The position numbers and the translations under genes are program-made. This document shows, in pieces, positions 7,662 to 16,501 of a stretch of 63,435 nucleotides of DNA. How positions within the stretch are numbered: position 1 is the stretch's first letter; each line of letters begins with the position of its first letter. This DNA is from a virus, in the IMG/VR virus record IMGVR_UViG_3300033146_005951, positions 1-63,435 of that record. One strand, 5' to 3'. The notes beneath the pieces are model-generated. The model saw nothing but the letters and a program-made list of their open reading frames with translations. It did not search any database and was not told the origin of the DNA.

Positions 7662-9269
7662 ATGAAACTTGAAGATATTATAAGTTCAGATTTATCAATA
7701 ATTGAGAATAGAGAAATATTGCATATGCACTTACGTGTTCATGAGTGGTATGCATCAAGTAAACTTTATGGTCAAAAATTAAAATTAACTTTTATTGGCA
7801 CTGGGGCTTTAAATTCACCTAGAATAGGTTCAAGTTTATTAATTGAGTTTGAAGGTATACGTGTTCAAATAGATGGTGAAAAGCCTGAAGATATTCAAGA
7901 GAATTTAGATGCTATATTAATTACGGATCCAGGAGCATGGAATGTGAAAGCTGCTAAAGAGGTTCAAGGTACAGTTGATACTTTTGAATATGAAGGGTTA
8001 AAGATAGAGCCTTTCAAAATATGCTATACAGATCGTGAAACTTTTGGTTATAAAATTGAAGTCGGAAACATCTCAGTAGCTTATATTCCTAAAATGTTTG
8101 AATGGCCTGAATGGGCTGAGGATATGAATTTAGCTATTGTGGATGGGTCTACATGGGATAGTGATATAAATTTTGCAGATAGAGCAGGTGGCCATAGATC
8201 ATTAAAGTCAATAGCAGAAGATGCACAAAAGCATAAAATGAGACAAGTAATAGCAACTCATATTGATAAAGATACTGAAGAAGCTCTTAGGGATAAGCGT
8301 AAAATTGAAAATATAGATTTTGTTGCAGATGGATCGTATCTGACATTTTCTGCAACAAAATCTTTTAAAGCAAGTATTGTAGAGGCACATTCTAAAATAT
8401 TCTTAGAGTTTATTAAACGTGGGCTTTATCACAGTACTCTTCCTAAAAGCAATCTTGATCGAGATCCGAGAGCTTTTCCTAAAATATCACAAGAATTATT
8501 TTCTCAGTTAATTAATGTTAATGCAAAAATAGGTGAGAATAATGTTCCAGCTGAATTTGAGCTTTGGCATAATTCTTTACATAACATTTGGATTGTATTA
8601 CGTAGGGTTGATCAAGTTATTTCTCCAAGTCAGGAATTATATGATGTTCATGATATGATAGTTAAGAAGTTATCTTCACATTTAATTTGGGACTCTTTGG
8701 ATAGCCATTGGACAGATATGTACAAAAATATGTCTTTTAGTAAAGGGCCTAATAATTTTATTTTATTGTATGAGATAATGAAATCTTTTCCTGAAAAAAT
8801 CAGTTTGGTTCCTGATGCAGTATTGTGCAATTCAGATTCAACATATATTGAAAAAGGTTTTCAGGGTTTATTTGGTGATATTATTAGAGTGAAGTTCTGC
8901 CATAGAAAAAATCTTATAATTATTAAAGATAAGCCAGAGAATTTAATGTATAAATACAGTTTATTTTTAGTTCGTGATAAGAATAAAAGCGGTGAAAACC
9001 AATTTGGATTATTTCCTGAACAAATTATGATTAGCAAGTCATTTTGTTATTTAATTGGAAGTATTGTGAATAATGGAATTTCACAAAATAGTGTTGATCT
9101 ATTACTTCGAAAAGGACTTTCTGATTGGTTATTTCAACATGTAGTTTCGAATTTGATTGTTGAATGTAATAGGAGAGATAAGTTACATATAATTGAAGAT
9201 GATGGGTTAGGCCCAAAATCAAATTTTTATAATTTATATAATTTAACTTTAGAGCGTGAATTCTGTTAG
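7662..9269 (+). CDS. Metallo-beta-lactamase-fold protein with degenerate metal site and long unknown C-terminus
   Basis: The protein has 535 aa. Residues about 40-225 resemble the MBL fold: KLTFIGTGAL with SSLLIEFEGIRVQIDG, then LDAILIT where the HxHxDH motif normally follows, but here the sequence is TDPGAWN and the metal-binding histidines are missing. Later elements persist (LAIVDGSTW, GHRSLKSIAEDA, VIATHI). Residues about 235-535 are a separate domain I do not recognise, rich in aromatic and His residues. It may be a non-hydrolytic MBL relative or use a different chemistry. The gene sits two bases behind the portal stop, so it is expressed with the head genes. Confidence 0.6.
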   Translation: MKLEDIISSDLSIIENREILHMHLRVHEWYASSKLYGQKLKLTFIGTGALNSPRIGSSLLIEFEGIRVQIDGEKPEDIQENLDAILITDPGAWNVKAAKEVQGTVDTFEYEGLKIEPFKICYTDRETFGYKIEVGNISVAYIPKMFEWPEWAEDMNLAIVDGSTWDSDINFADRAGGHRSLKSIAEDAQKHKMRQVIATHIDKDTEEALRDKRKIENIDFVADGSYLTFSATKSFKASIVEAHSKIFLEFIKRGLYHSTLPKSNLDRDPRAFPKISQELFSQLINVNAKIGENNVPAEFELWHNSLHNIWIVLRRVDQVISPSQELYDVHDMIVKKLSSHLIWDSLDSHWTDMYKNMSFSKGPNNFILLYEIMKSFPEKISLVPDAVLCNSDSTYIEKGFQGLFGDIIRVKFCHRKNLIIIKDKPENLMYKYSLFLVRDKNKSGENQFGLFPEQIMISKSFCYLIGSIVNNGISQNSVDLLLRKGLSDWLFQHVVSNLIVECNRRDKLHIIEDDGLGPKSNFYNLYNLTLEREFC

Positions 9270-9281
9270 AGGTATTTAATT

Positions 9282-9827
9282 ATGTTGGTACAGGTTGGCC
9301 CATGTTCAGTTTCTATATCTACAGATCATGGTAATAATTTTATTGAAATATTCGATGCTACAGACGCTACTATTAGTATAGATTATGAATTTATTGATCG
9401 AATTAATGATGGCGTTATAGTAGATTCTGAAATATCATCAGTACGATGTTCATATGAAATAACTTCATTAAATTGGTCAACTCTTTTTTTAGAGGCTTTA
9501 ATGGTTGCTAATTATTCAATAGATGATTCCGGTCCAGGCCCTGGAGAAATAATTAGGTCGTATTTATTTGATGTAGTAGGTTTAACAAATACAGACCCAA
9601 GTACTCATGCTATTTCATTAAAGTCAGTACCAGAAACATATTTGAGATTTATTCCTTTAATAGTAGATAAAGCATCTTATGTTGACTTACCTCGAGTTAG
9701 GATGAACGGGTCAGTACCTTTATCATTTAGTGTTGATCAAGCACCAATTAATATTTCAGGAATTGCTTTAAAAGATGAGGTACATGGGTTAGTTAAGATT
9801 AAGTTAAATGATTGCGTGGTGATATAG
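9282..9827 (+). CDS. Hypothetical protein, 181 aa, beta-rich
   Basis: Not recognised. The composition (Asp, Ile, Ser, Val with few Lys) suggests an all-beta protein. It starts at ATG 9282 after GAGGTATTTAATT, 12 bases past the previous stop. A possible duplicated strand pattern (VSISTDHGNNFIEI and TISIDYEFIDRI) and the location in the head module make a virion accessory or small decoration protein conceivable, but there is no motif to support a specific role. Confidence 0.6.
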   Translation: MLVQVGPCSVSISTDHGNNFIEIFDATDATISIDYEFIDRINDGVIVDSEISSVRCSYEITSLNWSTLFLEALMVANYSIDDSGPGPGEIIRSYLFDVVGLTNTDPSTHAISLKSVPETYLRFIPLIVDKASYVDLPRVRMNGSVPLSFSVDQAPINISGIALKDEVHGLVKIKLNDCVVI

Positions 9828-9828
9828 G

Positions 9829-9993
9829 ATGACAAATGCTAAAAATATTTCTTGGATTGGTAGAAATATTAGGTTTGAAGGACGCAGATATATTGTAATT
9901 GATGTTCTTTATTCTTGTCATACTAAAGCAACATTTTTAGTTGAAGATATTAAAACCAAAGCTCAAAAGAAGATTACTCGAAAATTATATTAA
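9829..9993 (+). CDS. Small basic hypothetical protein, 54 aa
   Basis: The ATG at 9829 follows the previous stop (9825-9827) by one base, and the frame runs to a TAA at 9991-9993. The product begins MTNAKNISWIGRN and ends in a Lys/Arg-rich helix (KTKAQKKITRKLY), giving a strongly positive charge. It could be a nucleic-acid-binding or assembly peptide. There is no independent homology evidence; support comes from tight coupling and an uninterrupted frame. Confidence 0.5.
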   Translation: MTNAKNISWIGRNIRFEGRRYIVIDVLYSCHTKATFLVEDIKTKAQKKITRKLY

Positions 9994-10101
9994 TTACTAA
10001 TTAGGTTATAACAGGTGTATTGATTAGGCACTTATCTTGGAGTATATTTTAATTTTAAGCTCTGGGGATAAATAATATTTAGGTAAAATTAAACAAAGTG
10101 A

Positions 10102-10131
10102 TTGTAAAAAGATACTAATCAATAGTAGAAT
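10102..10131 (+). promoter_or_regulatory. Candidate sigma70-like promoter
   Basis: The 164-bp gap 9994-10157 is one of the few in the head region. It contains TTGTAA (10102-10107), an 18-base spacer and TAGAAT (10126-10131), about 26 bp before the next ATG. This is a reasonable but not perfect promoter and could drive the exported protein and the ligase pair. In such AT-rich DNA a chance match is quite possible. Confidence 0.3.
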
Positions 10132-10157
10132 GTACATAATATAATGAAAGGGAAATT

Positions 10158-10538
10158 ATGAAATTATTGATTAAAATTTTTGGTCAAATTATTCTGTTGC
10201 TTTTTTTAACTAACATTTGTTTTGGTACTGATTCCGATGTATTGATTACTTGGGAAAAGCCTTTATTTAATGTTAATGGTACTAAGTGTATTGACTATTT
10301 GGGCGTCAGAATATATCAACGAATAGATAATGAACAATATAATTTTAATAATCCTATTGCAGTAGTTTATAATAATCTTTATTGGACTAAATCAGATTTT
10401 ACTAAAAGCGGTACTTATTATTGGGTATTACAATCATTTGATACTTCAAACAACGTTTGTCCTGATTATACAAAAGAAGTCACAAAGACGATTAAAATAA
10501 CCGTGCCATTTGCACCACAAAAATTAACTTATCATTAA
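10158..10538 (+). CDS. Exported fibronectin/Ig-like small protein
   Basis: The 126-aa product starts with a clear signal peptide: MKLLIK, a hydrophobic core (IFGQIILLLFL) and a short polar end (TNICFGTDS, cleavage probably after about residue 23). The mature part reads like one beta-sandwich domain (VLITWEKP, YLGVRIYQR, YYWVLQSFD, TKTIKITVP), the pattern of a fibronectin type III repeat, with two further cysteines that could form a disulfide. The protein would therefore act outside the cytoplasm, perhaps on the host surface. A start with AAAGGGAAATT fits. A secreted protein between head genes is unexpected; superinfection exclusion is one guess without direct support. Confidence 0.7.
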   Translation: MKLLIKIFGQIILLLFLTNICFGTDSDVLITWEKPLFNVNGTKCIDYLGVRIYQRIDNEQYNFNNPIAVVYNNLYWTKSDFTKSGTYYWVLQSFDTSNNVCPDYTKEVTKTIKITVPFAPQKLTYH

Positions 10539-10554
10539 GCCATTGGAAACAGTA

Positions 10555-11793
10555 ATGAAAAATGCACAAGCTATTAAAGATGCTCAACAACAGTCCAAGA
10601 GTGATAAATTATTAGGTCCAGGCCATTTTGTTTATATACCTAAAACAACTGTTTCAATTCAAGGCTATCGTGAAGCAGAAGTTTTTTCTTTAGAACAATT
10701 ATTTGAGTATATAGATAAACTTAAAGTTAAGTTTGATAATAAAATTCCTGAGTTGGCAATACAGAAAAAGTTTGATGGAGTTTCGATTGAGATACATAGA
10801 ACTTCAAGTAAAATAACAATATTCACCGGTCATGGTAATATAGTTACTAAACGGATGCCTTCATTAATAAAGAAAATTTTAGATGAATTACCTAAAGAAG
10901 ATTTTATTGCTATCGCTGAAGTTGAAATATGGAATGAAGGGGTTCATTTAGGAAGAAGCGCTGTATCTGGATATTTAAACGCAAAGACTCACCCTGATGA
11001 TTCAAATTTAGTAATAAATTTCTTTGATTTAATTTGGTTTAATAAAAGAGATATTCATAATAGCGATTATAAATATAGATATGCACAATTAAAAAAATTT
11101 AATTTTTCTCAGTCTCTTATAACTAAACCTAAGCCTGGATTTAATTTAGTACCTACTTTTATAGCTAATCAAATCACAAGTATTCAACAAGCAGTAGAGT
11201 CGGTATCTAAACCTAAAGAGAGTGAAGGTTCAATTTTAAAACTTTGGGGTGGGTTTAAGTTTAGGTTAAATAGATTTACTAATGAAATGATTAAGTATAA
11301 AAAGTTTGCTGAAGGTCATTTCGTTGTTTTAGGCAAAAGGATTATATCAGGAACTAGGAAAACTTTTCAATATGAATTTGGTGTGGCCCTTTCTGTTTCT
11401 GAAAAGAAAGTTGTTGATAAGTCAAAAGTAATAAAATATAATAAACAAGATTATTTGGTATGCGGTAAAACATATAATACTAATATAAAGGCATTAATAG
11501 GTGATGTATTAACCATTAGATTTAACAATTTAAGTATCTATCATAATAAAAAAGACGAATCATATGTTGGTATTTATGGGCCTGTTGTTTATGAAAATAG
11601 GACTTTAGGTCAAGAAGATGAAGATCCCGATACCTTCACTACTCTATTAGCTATTGGTGAGGAGTCTGGTTTGTTAGTTGAGAAGGGTGTTGGGGTATAC
11701 ATTTCTAAAGTTAAAGATATTTTTATGCAATATCCTAAAGAAGGCAGTAGTCTTAGATATGTCATGCAGGAACATTTTCGTGGCAAAGCCTGA
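10555..11793 (+). CDS. ATP-dependent polynucleotide ligase
   Basis: The 412-aa product (from ATG 10555; an upstream TTG at 10543 would add four residues) has the nucleotidyltransferase motifs in order. Motif I is KFDG with the lysine nucleophile near residue 72. A downstream Arg follows in IEIHR. Motif III is AEVEIWNEG, motif IV is EGSILKLW and motif V is MIKYKKF. A C-terminal OB-like part follows (GDVLTIRFNNLSIY). It seals nicks in DNA by a lysine-AMP intermediate. Its DNA specificity is inferred from the overall length and neighbouring phosphoesterase-like gene; an RNA ligase is less likely. Both candidate starts lack a strong ribosome binding site. Confidence 0.85.
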   Translation: MKNAQAIKDAQQQSKSDKLLGPGHFVYIPKTTVSIQGYREAEVFSLEQLFEYIDKLKVKFDNKIPELAIQKKFDGVSIEIHRTSSKITIFTGHGNIVTKRMPSLIKKILDELPKEDFIAIAEVEIWNEGVHLGRSAVSGYLNAKTHPDDSNLVINFFDLIWFNKRDIHNSDYKYRYAQLKKFNFSQSLITKPKPGFNLVPTFIANQITSIQQAVESVSKPKESEGSILKLWGGFKFRLNRFTNEMIKYKKFAEGHFVVLGKRIISGTRKTFQYEFGVALSVSEKKVVDKSKVIKYNKQDYLVCGKTYNTNIKALIGDVLTIRFNNLSIYHNKKDESYVGIYGPVVYENRTLGQEDEDPDTFTTLLAIGEESGLLVEKGVGVYISKVKDIFMQYPKEGSSLRYVMQEHFRGKA

Positions 11794-13213
11794 GGGTGAT
11801 TTAATTGGATATACAATTATGAATCAAGTTGAAGATGCAATAGATAAACCAGTAATGACGTTTAATCAAGCTGAGGGGTATTTAAAAGATAATAAGAATT
11901 GGAAGTATAATCCTTTAACCGGAAATTTTCAACAGAGAGAAACAGAGCATGGTAAACGTAAAGCAAGTATACAAGCAGCATTAAAAAAAGATACAATGTC
12001 AAATTTATGGTTAAATGTAAGTGGGGTTGTTCCAAAAGGAAGTGTAGGTGCATCAAAGAATTATCCTGGAGTGTTTGTTATTGCTGCTCAAGGAAAAATT
12101 GAATTTGGTTTTAGGGAACCATATTTTCATGAATATTATATTCATAATAAAGATTGGCCCAATAGTGGCACACGTTTAGTTTTCAGAATGCTTACTGGCG
12201 AAACTTTAAACGATAAATTTATCGATATCGAGAAAATGCTTTATGTTTATGGATTAGATGGGCCTATAGAGAGCTATAATTCAACAAATGCTATATCTTA
12301 TTTTGATCGAATGCATCCTAATGGATTAGATGGCTATCCTCTAGCTCCTATTTGTTATGAAACGCCTAGTATTGGTGGCCCTTATTTTATATGGAATTTA
12401 GGCTATTTTGAGATTCCTTTTCAATATGCAATAACTAGAGGCGGTCATTTATGTAAGCTCTTACCTCCTGGAGAAGAACCTGAAAGAGAAACTTCTTTTG
12501 TTTGGTTAACTATTGAACCAAATACACTGGAACCATACATTTTATCATCACGAGCGGAAGAGAAGAAAAAATTTCCTCCCATAGGCATTTCAGCGCTACC
12601 AAAAAATATTAAAGACCAAGTACCAAAAGAATTTAAATACTGGGATTGCTCATCTTCTGAAGAGATGCAAACTCGGTTATCAAATTTACGTATTGCAATA
12701 AAATCAAAGGAGGTGGTATTAAATTGTGATGAGAGAATTTTTGAGGAGAAAGTAAAGTTTGTTAAGTCTGGTACTAAAATAGATGGGTTTGAAAAGACTA
12801 TGTATATATTAAAAAAGAGATCTTGGCATGGACCCGTGGTTATTCGTTTGGGTGTATCAGTAATCTTTTATGATTTATATATACAACAATCTGAAGATGA
12901 ATGGCATCATTTTGTACTTATGAAAAATCTTGTACTTATTGATTCTTTTACGGGATTTAAAGAGCCTAATGTTAATAATTATGCTGCGTCTTTTGAGGGG
13001 GATTTACTGCCTAAACGTGAATTGAATCTAAATAAAGAATTGGATGTGCAGGTGCAAATTTTAACGAAAGGTCAACTATTTTTAAAAGAGGTCATTGAAA
13101 GCGAAAATGAAAATACTTGGCATCTAGAATTTAAGTCAGGTGATTTAAAAAAGAGATCCTTTAAAGCAATAAAAAATGTTGATATATGGAAATTTGAAAT
13201 TAACGATGATTAA
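11780..13213 (+). CDS. Ligase-associated protein with possible LigD phosphoesterase-like domains
   Basis: The frame opens earlier (ATG 11678, deep inside the ligase), but GTG at 11780 has AGGA nine bases upstream and gives MAKPEGDLIGYTIMNQ, so I prefer it (477 aa). The alternative ATG at 11819 lacks a good site. An N-terminal part contains VPKGSVGASKNYPGVFVI, then a PYFHEYYIH and GTRLVFRML pattern. The C-terminal part contains YILKKRSWHGPVVIRLG, a YDLYI strand and WHHFVL. This is reminiscent of LigD 3'-phosphoesterase domains, which use His and Asp residues to clean DNA 3' ends, but the key DLR motif reads DLY. Overlap with the ligase gene suggests that the two act together in end processing. 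Confidence 0.5.
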   Translation: MAKPEGDLIGYTIMNQVEDAIDKPVMTFNQAEGYLKDNKNWKYNPLTGNFQQRETEHGKRKASIQAALKKDTMSNLWLNVSGVVPKGSVGASKNYPGVFVIAAQGKIEFGFREPYFHEYYIHNKDWPNSGTRLVFRMLTGETLNDKFIDIEKMLYVYGLDGPIESYNSTNAISYFDRMHPNGLDGYPLAPICYETPSIGGPYFIWNLGYFEIPFQYAITRGGHLCKLLPPGEEPERETSFVWLTIEPNTLEPYILSSRAEEKKKFPPIGISALPKNIKDQVPKEFKYWDCSSSEEMQTRLSNLRIAIKSKEVVLNCDERIFEEKVKFVKSGTKIDGFEKTMYILKKRSWHGPVVIRLGVSVIFYDLYIQQSEDEWHHFVLMKNLVLIDSFTGFKEPNVNNYAASFEGDLLPKRELNLNKELDVQVQILTKGQLFLKEVIESENENTWHLEFKSGDLKKRSFKAIKNVDIWKFEINDD

Positions 13214-13230
13214 ATTGATAGGAGGTGTAG

Positions 13231-13902
13231 ATGCCAACGTATATTAATAATACAATTGGTAGAGTTGTTGATCAAGAAATTGCTTTTGATCCGGATCAAA
13301 TAAAATCAACTGATAAAGTTTTAGTTGAAGAAATCATAACTTTGATTAATGTTACAGGTACATTTGTTACTGGTGAGACTATTGTTGGTGATACCAGTGG
13401 AGCGACTGGGGTCATATTACGGTATAATTCAGAAGATCATGTTTTAGATCTTGTTATGCGTGATACTACAGCATTTGGCCCGATAGCAGAACCAGATGCG
13501 ACTCCACCCGTTACAGGTGAAACAATTACTGGTTCTGATAGTTCTGCTACTGGTGAGTTATCTGTTTCAAAAATAAGATTAACCAAAACTTCTGATATGC
13601 CTTATTTTAATCCTATTACTACCACTGAAATTAGTACTAGTGATACTGATCAAGAGGTTGTGGTTGTTGATGTTGATAAAATTAAAGCAGTTATTATTTT
13701 GCGTCACACTGGCAGTTATATAGTAAGCCTTAATTTAGCTGCTAATGTAGTATCCAGAATATCTGAGTCTAATGATGAATACCTTGTTGAAATTAACGGT
13801 GAAGTACAAAATATTATTTTAACTGATGATAGTGGGGCTACATCAACCGCAATAGTATTGCAGTTTGTTTCTAAAGAAGCAGCATATAGGTATTTTGATT
13901 AA
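13231..13902 (+). CDS. Beta-rich virion protein with repeated GETIxG motifs
   Basis: The 223-aa product begins after a strong AGGAGGTGT site. It has two copies of a short virion-type motif: TGETIVGDTSGATGVI (about 46-62) and TGETITGSDSSATGEL (about 93-109), commonly seen in phage decoration or fibre proteins. The remaining C-terminal half is beta-rich (VVVVDVDKIKAVIIL and similar strands). Its location just before the protease and capsid genes makes a head decoration protein the best guess. Confidence 0.5.
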   Translation: MPTYINNTIGRVVDQEIAFDPDQIKSTDKVLVEEIITLINVTGTFVTGETIVGDTSGATGVILRYNSEDHVLDLVMRDTTAFGPIAEPDATPPVTGETITGSDSSATGELSVSKIRLTKTSDMPYFNPITTTEISTSDTDQEVVVVDVDKIKAVIILRHTGSYIVSLNLAANVVSRISESNDEYLVEINGEVQNIILTDDSGATSTAIVLQFVSKEAAYRYFD

Positions 13903-13933
13903 TTAATTTTAAATTGAGGGGGGAGTAAGTTTT

Positions 13934-15013
13934 ATGAAAACGTTATTTTTGCGGAAAAAGATGTCCCTTTCCTCACCTGTTAAGTTTGATGCTCTTCTTC
14001 ATATCTCTAAAAAGCAAGAGGAGCCTGATCCTGGTGGTGAAGTCAAGCGAATTGTTGAAGGTAATGCAATAGTTGCCAAAAATATTGATGAGCAGTTTGA
14101 TGTGATTGATGTTGGTGCTCTTGGAAATGCAGTTGGGTATTTAAAAAAATACAAAACTGTTTTATTCAATCATGATCCTAATCGCCCAGTTGGTAAAATA
14201 CTTGATGCCGAAGTACGTGAAGATAAGATTTGGGTTCAAGTACAAATCAGCAAAGCTGAAGATGATTTGTGGGGGAAAATTATTGAAGATATTGTTAATA
14301 GTTTTTCTTTGAGTGGTGAGATTGATGATTTTGAGTTTAAATTTGATAAAAAATTGAATACTCAAGTTCGTATAATTAAAGCATTTCGGGTTCATGAAAT
14401 TTCTTTGGTATCAGTACCTGCAAATCCGGAAGCTAAGACTTTAAGTGCATACCTTACAAAGTCTTTGGATAAAGCAGGATATGACAGGGAGTCCTATGTA
14501 GAGGACGAGGAAAAACATAAAAAGTTTTTAAAAGAACTTGAATTTATTAACATTGCAATGGAGGTAACAAAAGCTATGAATTGGAAAGAAAAACTACAGC
14601 AGGCGATAAAGTCTATTGGGGAGCTTAGTTCTAAGATAGAAGATACGTCTATCCAGGATTCTTTGAAGAATATACAGAAGTTACTGACTGATGTACTGAC
14701 TGATGTATCTAAGGATTCTGACCCAAATGACGATAAGTCTTTGATTGAATTGAAAAATCTGATTAGTGAACTTGAGAAAAAATTTGCTGATTCAAACCAA
14801 CTTTCTCAGTCGTCAGTAGCTAAGGTGGATGATCTCGAAAAGAAAATCAGTGATGTTGATTCGGCTGTAGTCGGGTTGACTGAAATCATTAAAGAGCTCA
14901 TTGATTCTTCTGATGATGCTAATCCGACGGCTGAAGAAATCGAACTGGAGAAAGCCAAGAAGATTCTTCAGGATGCTGGCATAAACCCTAATTTGATTGG
15001 GGCTAGTTCTTAA
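13934..15013 (+). CDS. Prohead maturation protease (HK97 family) fused to scaffold-like tail
   Basis: The protein has 359 aa. The protease domain covers about 37-175: VEGNAIVAKNI, the His of LFNHD (H80), the serine of SFSLSG (S125 or S127) and the final strand HEISLVSVPANPEA. It would cleave the capsid N-terminal arm and the scaffold during maturation. Residues about 180-350 are highly charged and coiled-coil-like (KEKLQQAIKSIGELSSKIED and following), resembling an internal scaffold fused to the protease. No separate scaffold gene is seen. GGGGGGAG-type purine run before the ATG at 13934 is the ribosome binding site. Confidence 0.9.
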   Translation: MKTLFLRKKMSLSSPVKFDALLHISKKQEEPDPGGEVKRIVEGNAIVAKNIDEQFDVIDVGALGNAVGYLKKYKTVLFNHDPNRPVGKILDAEVREDKIWVQVQISKAEDDLWGKIIEDIVNSFSLSGEIDDFEFKFDKKLNTQVRIIKAFRVHEISLVSVPANPEAKTLSAYLTKSLDKAGYDRESYVEDEEKHKKFLKELEFINIAMEVTKAMNWKEKLQQAIKSIGELSSKIEDTSIQDSLKNIQKLLTDVLTDVSKDSDPNDDKSLIELKNLISELEKKFADSNQLSQSSVAKVDDLEKKISDVDSAVVGLTEIIKELIDSSDDANPTAEEIELEKAKKILQDAGINPNLIGASS

Positions 15014-15059
15014 TCAAAAAGGATTAATCCTTTAAATAGCGAATAGGAGATTATATATT

Positions 15060-16418
15060 ATGAAGAGTTTAGACCTCGCTAAAAAGTTAATCCATGATGC
15101 TAAGGCGCTGAAAAAAAGTCGTCAAAATACAGCACAGATTAACGAATTAGTACAGAAAGCCGTTAAAGAACAGGTAGCGGCAATGACAAATAACCCTAAT
15201 TTGAGAAAAGGCGTTTTCAATACTTCTTTAGCAAATAGAACCCCTACCACTTCAGGAAACACTTCTTTAGATAAGACTTTACTTTCTAAAAGTACTCGTA
15301 CTGGTGATTTGAGAGAATTTCAGAAAGCCTGTGATGATGTTTATGTTGCAAGTATTGTTACTGGGTTGCATCCAACTGAATTGGCTTCCTTTGAGGTATT
15401 AAAGGGCATGAAGGTTTACAAGGATGTTTATGATACCGTTGATTTTATGGATACTTCGTGGTGGCCAAACACTTTATCGCGTGATATGATTGAGCAAGTA
15501 GAAGCTGAGTTGAAAGTTGCTGCATTGCACCGTACAATTCAGATGCCTACGAATCCCTATAAGATACCCAGTAAAACTGGCCGAACAACTACATATCTTG
15601 TAGCTGAGTCTACTGATGAAGCAGGTACAAAACCTCCAACTTCAAAAGGCCCAGCTCCTGCAGATGGTGTTTTGTTTGATGCTAAAAAACTAATGGCTTA
15701 TTCAGTCATTTCTGAGGAATCAACTGAAGATCTTGTTATTCCTATAATTGGAATGATTAAAGAAGATATTGCTAAATCAATGGCTGAAGCTATTGAGGAA
15801 GCAACAGTTAATGGCCAGACTGTTGCAGATACAATTGATACTCAACTTGGTCTTGCTGCAAATGATGCTCGTCGTTCTTGGAATGGTCATCGAGTACATG
15901 CATTTGGTGGTGGTTGGACACAAGATCTTGCTGCTTGGTCTGCTACTGCAGCAACTGATTTACTTCGGAAGATGCGTGCGATTATGGGTCGCTATGGTGT
16001 TAATCCCGCCAAACTTGCTTGGATTGTATCTATTAACGGGTATAATCAAATGCTGAAGAATGAGGATGTGAGAACTATTGATAAATACGGTCCAAACGCT
16101 ACTTTGGTTACTGGAGAGATGGCTCGATTTGATAATATTCCTATTATCATCTCTGAGTTTATACCAGAGAACCTTAATGCAAGTGGAGCCTATACGTCAA
16201 ATACTGATAACGATTATACAACTATCGAATTGGTTTATGCTGATGGATTTGCCCATGGTGAAAGGTCTAAGTTTACTATTAAACAAGGCGAAGAAATCAA
16301 AACGGACCAAAAGTTTATCGTATCACGCGCCCGCAGAGATTTTAAACCTCTGTATATGGGACCAACATATGCAGATAGTATTATATGTGTTGGATATGGC
16401 CTGCCGAACGACGTATAA
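15060..16418 (+). CDS. Major capsid protein (HK97 fold)
   Basis: The 452-aa product has a charged helical N-terminal arm (about 1-50), the part expected to be removed by the upstream protease. Typical capsid elements follow: a conserved-looking ISEESTEDLVIPIIGMIKEDI (the E-loop/spine region near 215-235), NPAKLAWIVSINGYNQML (about 316-333), VTGEMARFDNIPIIISEF and the C-terminal strand EIKTDQKFIVSRARRDFKPL. Size and position after the protease support the call. An AGGAGA site precedes the ATG. Confidence 0.92.
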   Translation: MKSLDLAKKLIHDAKALKKSRQNTAQINELVQKAVKEQVAAMTNNPNLRKGVFNTSLANRTPTTSGNTSLDKTLLSKSTRTGDLREFQKACDDVYVASIVTGLHPTELASFEVLKGMKVYKDVYDTVDFMDTSWWPNTLSRDMIEQVEAELKVAALHRTIQMPTNPYKIPSKTGRTTTYLVAESTDEAGTKPPTSKGPAPADGVLFDAKKLMAYSVISEESTEDLVIPIIGMIKEDIAKSMAEAIEEATVNGQTVADTIDTQLGLAANDARRSWNGHRVHAFGGGWTQDLAAWSATAATDLLRKMRAIMGRYGVNPAKLAWIVSINGYNQMLKNEDVRTIDKYGPNATLVTGEMARFDNIPIIISEFIPENLNASGAYTSNTDNDYTTIELVYADGFAHGERSKFTIKQGEEIKTDQKFIVSRARRDFKPLYMGPTYADSIICVGYGLPNDV

Positions 16419-16450
16419 CTTTTCTCTGCTTGTATCAGTGTTTGCTTTGA

Positions 16451-16480
16451 GTGGGGGATATATGAGCATATATTCTCCAC
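16451..16480 (+). terminator. Hairpin after the major capsid gene
   Basis: Bases 16451-16464 and 16467-16480 pair over 14 positions (two G-T pairs) around a very short loop, in the 83-bp gap after the capsid stop. No T-run follows, so it is more likely to be an mRNA-stabilising or attenuating hairpin that keeps capsid mRNA abundant than a full terminator. Confidence 0.5.
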
Positions 16481-16501
16481 TTAATAAAAAAGGATTTTTG
16501 T

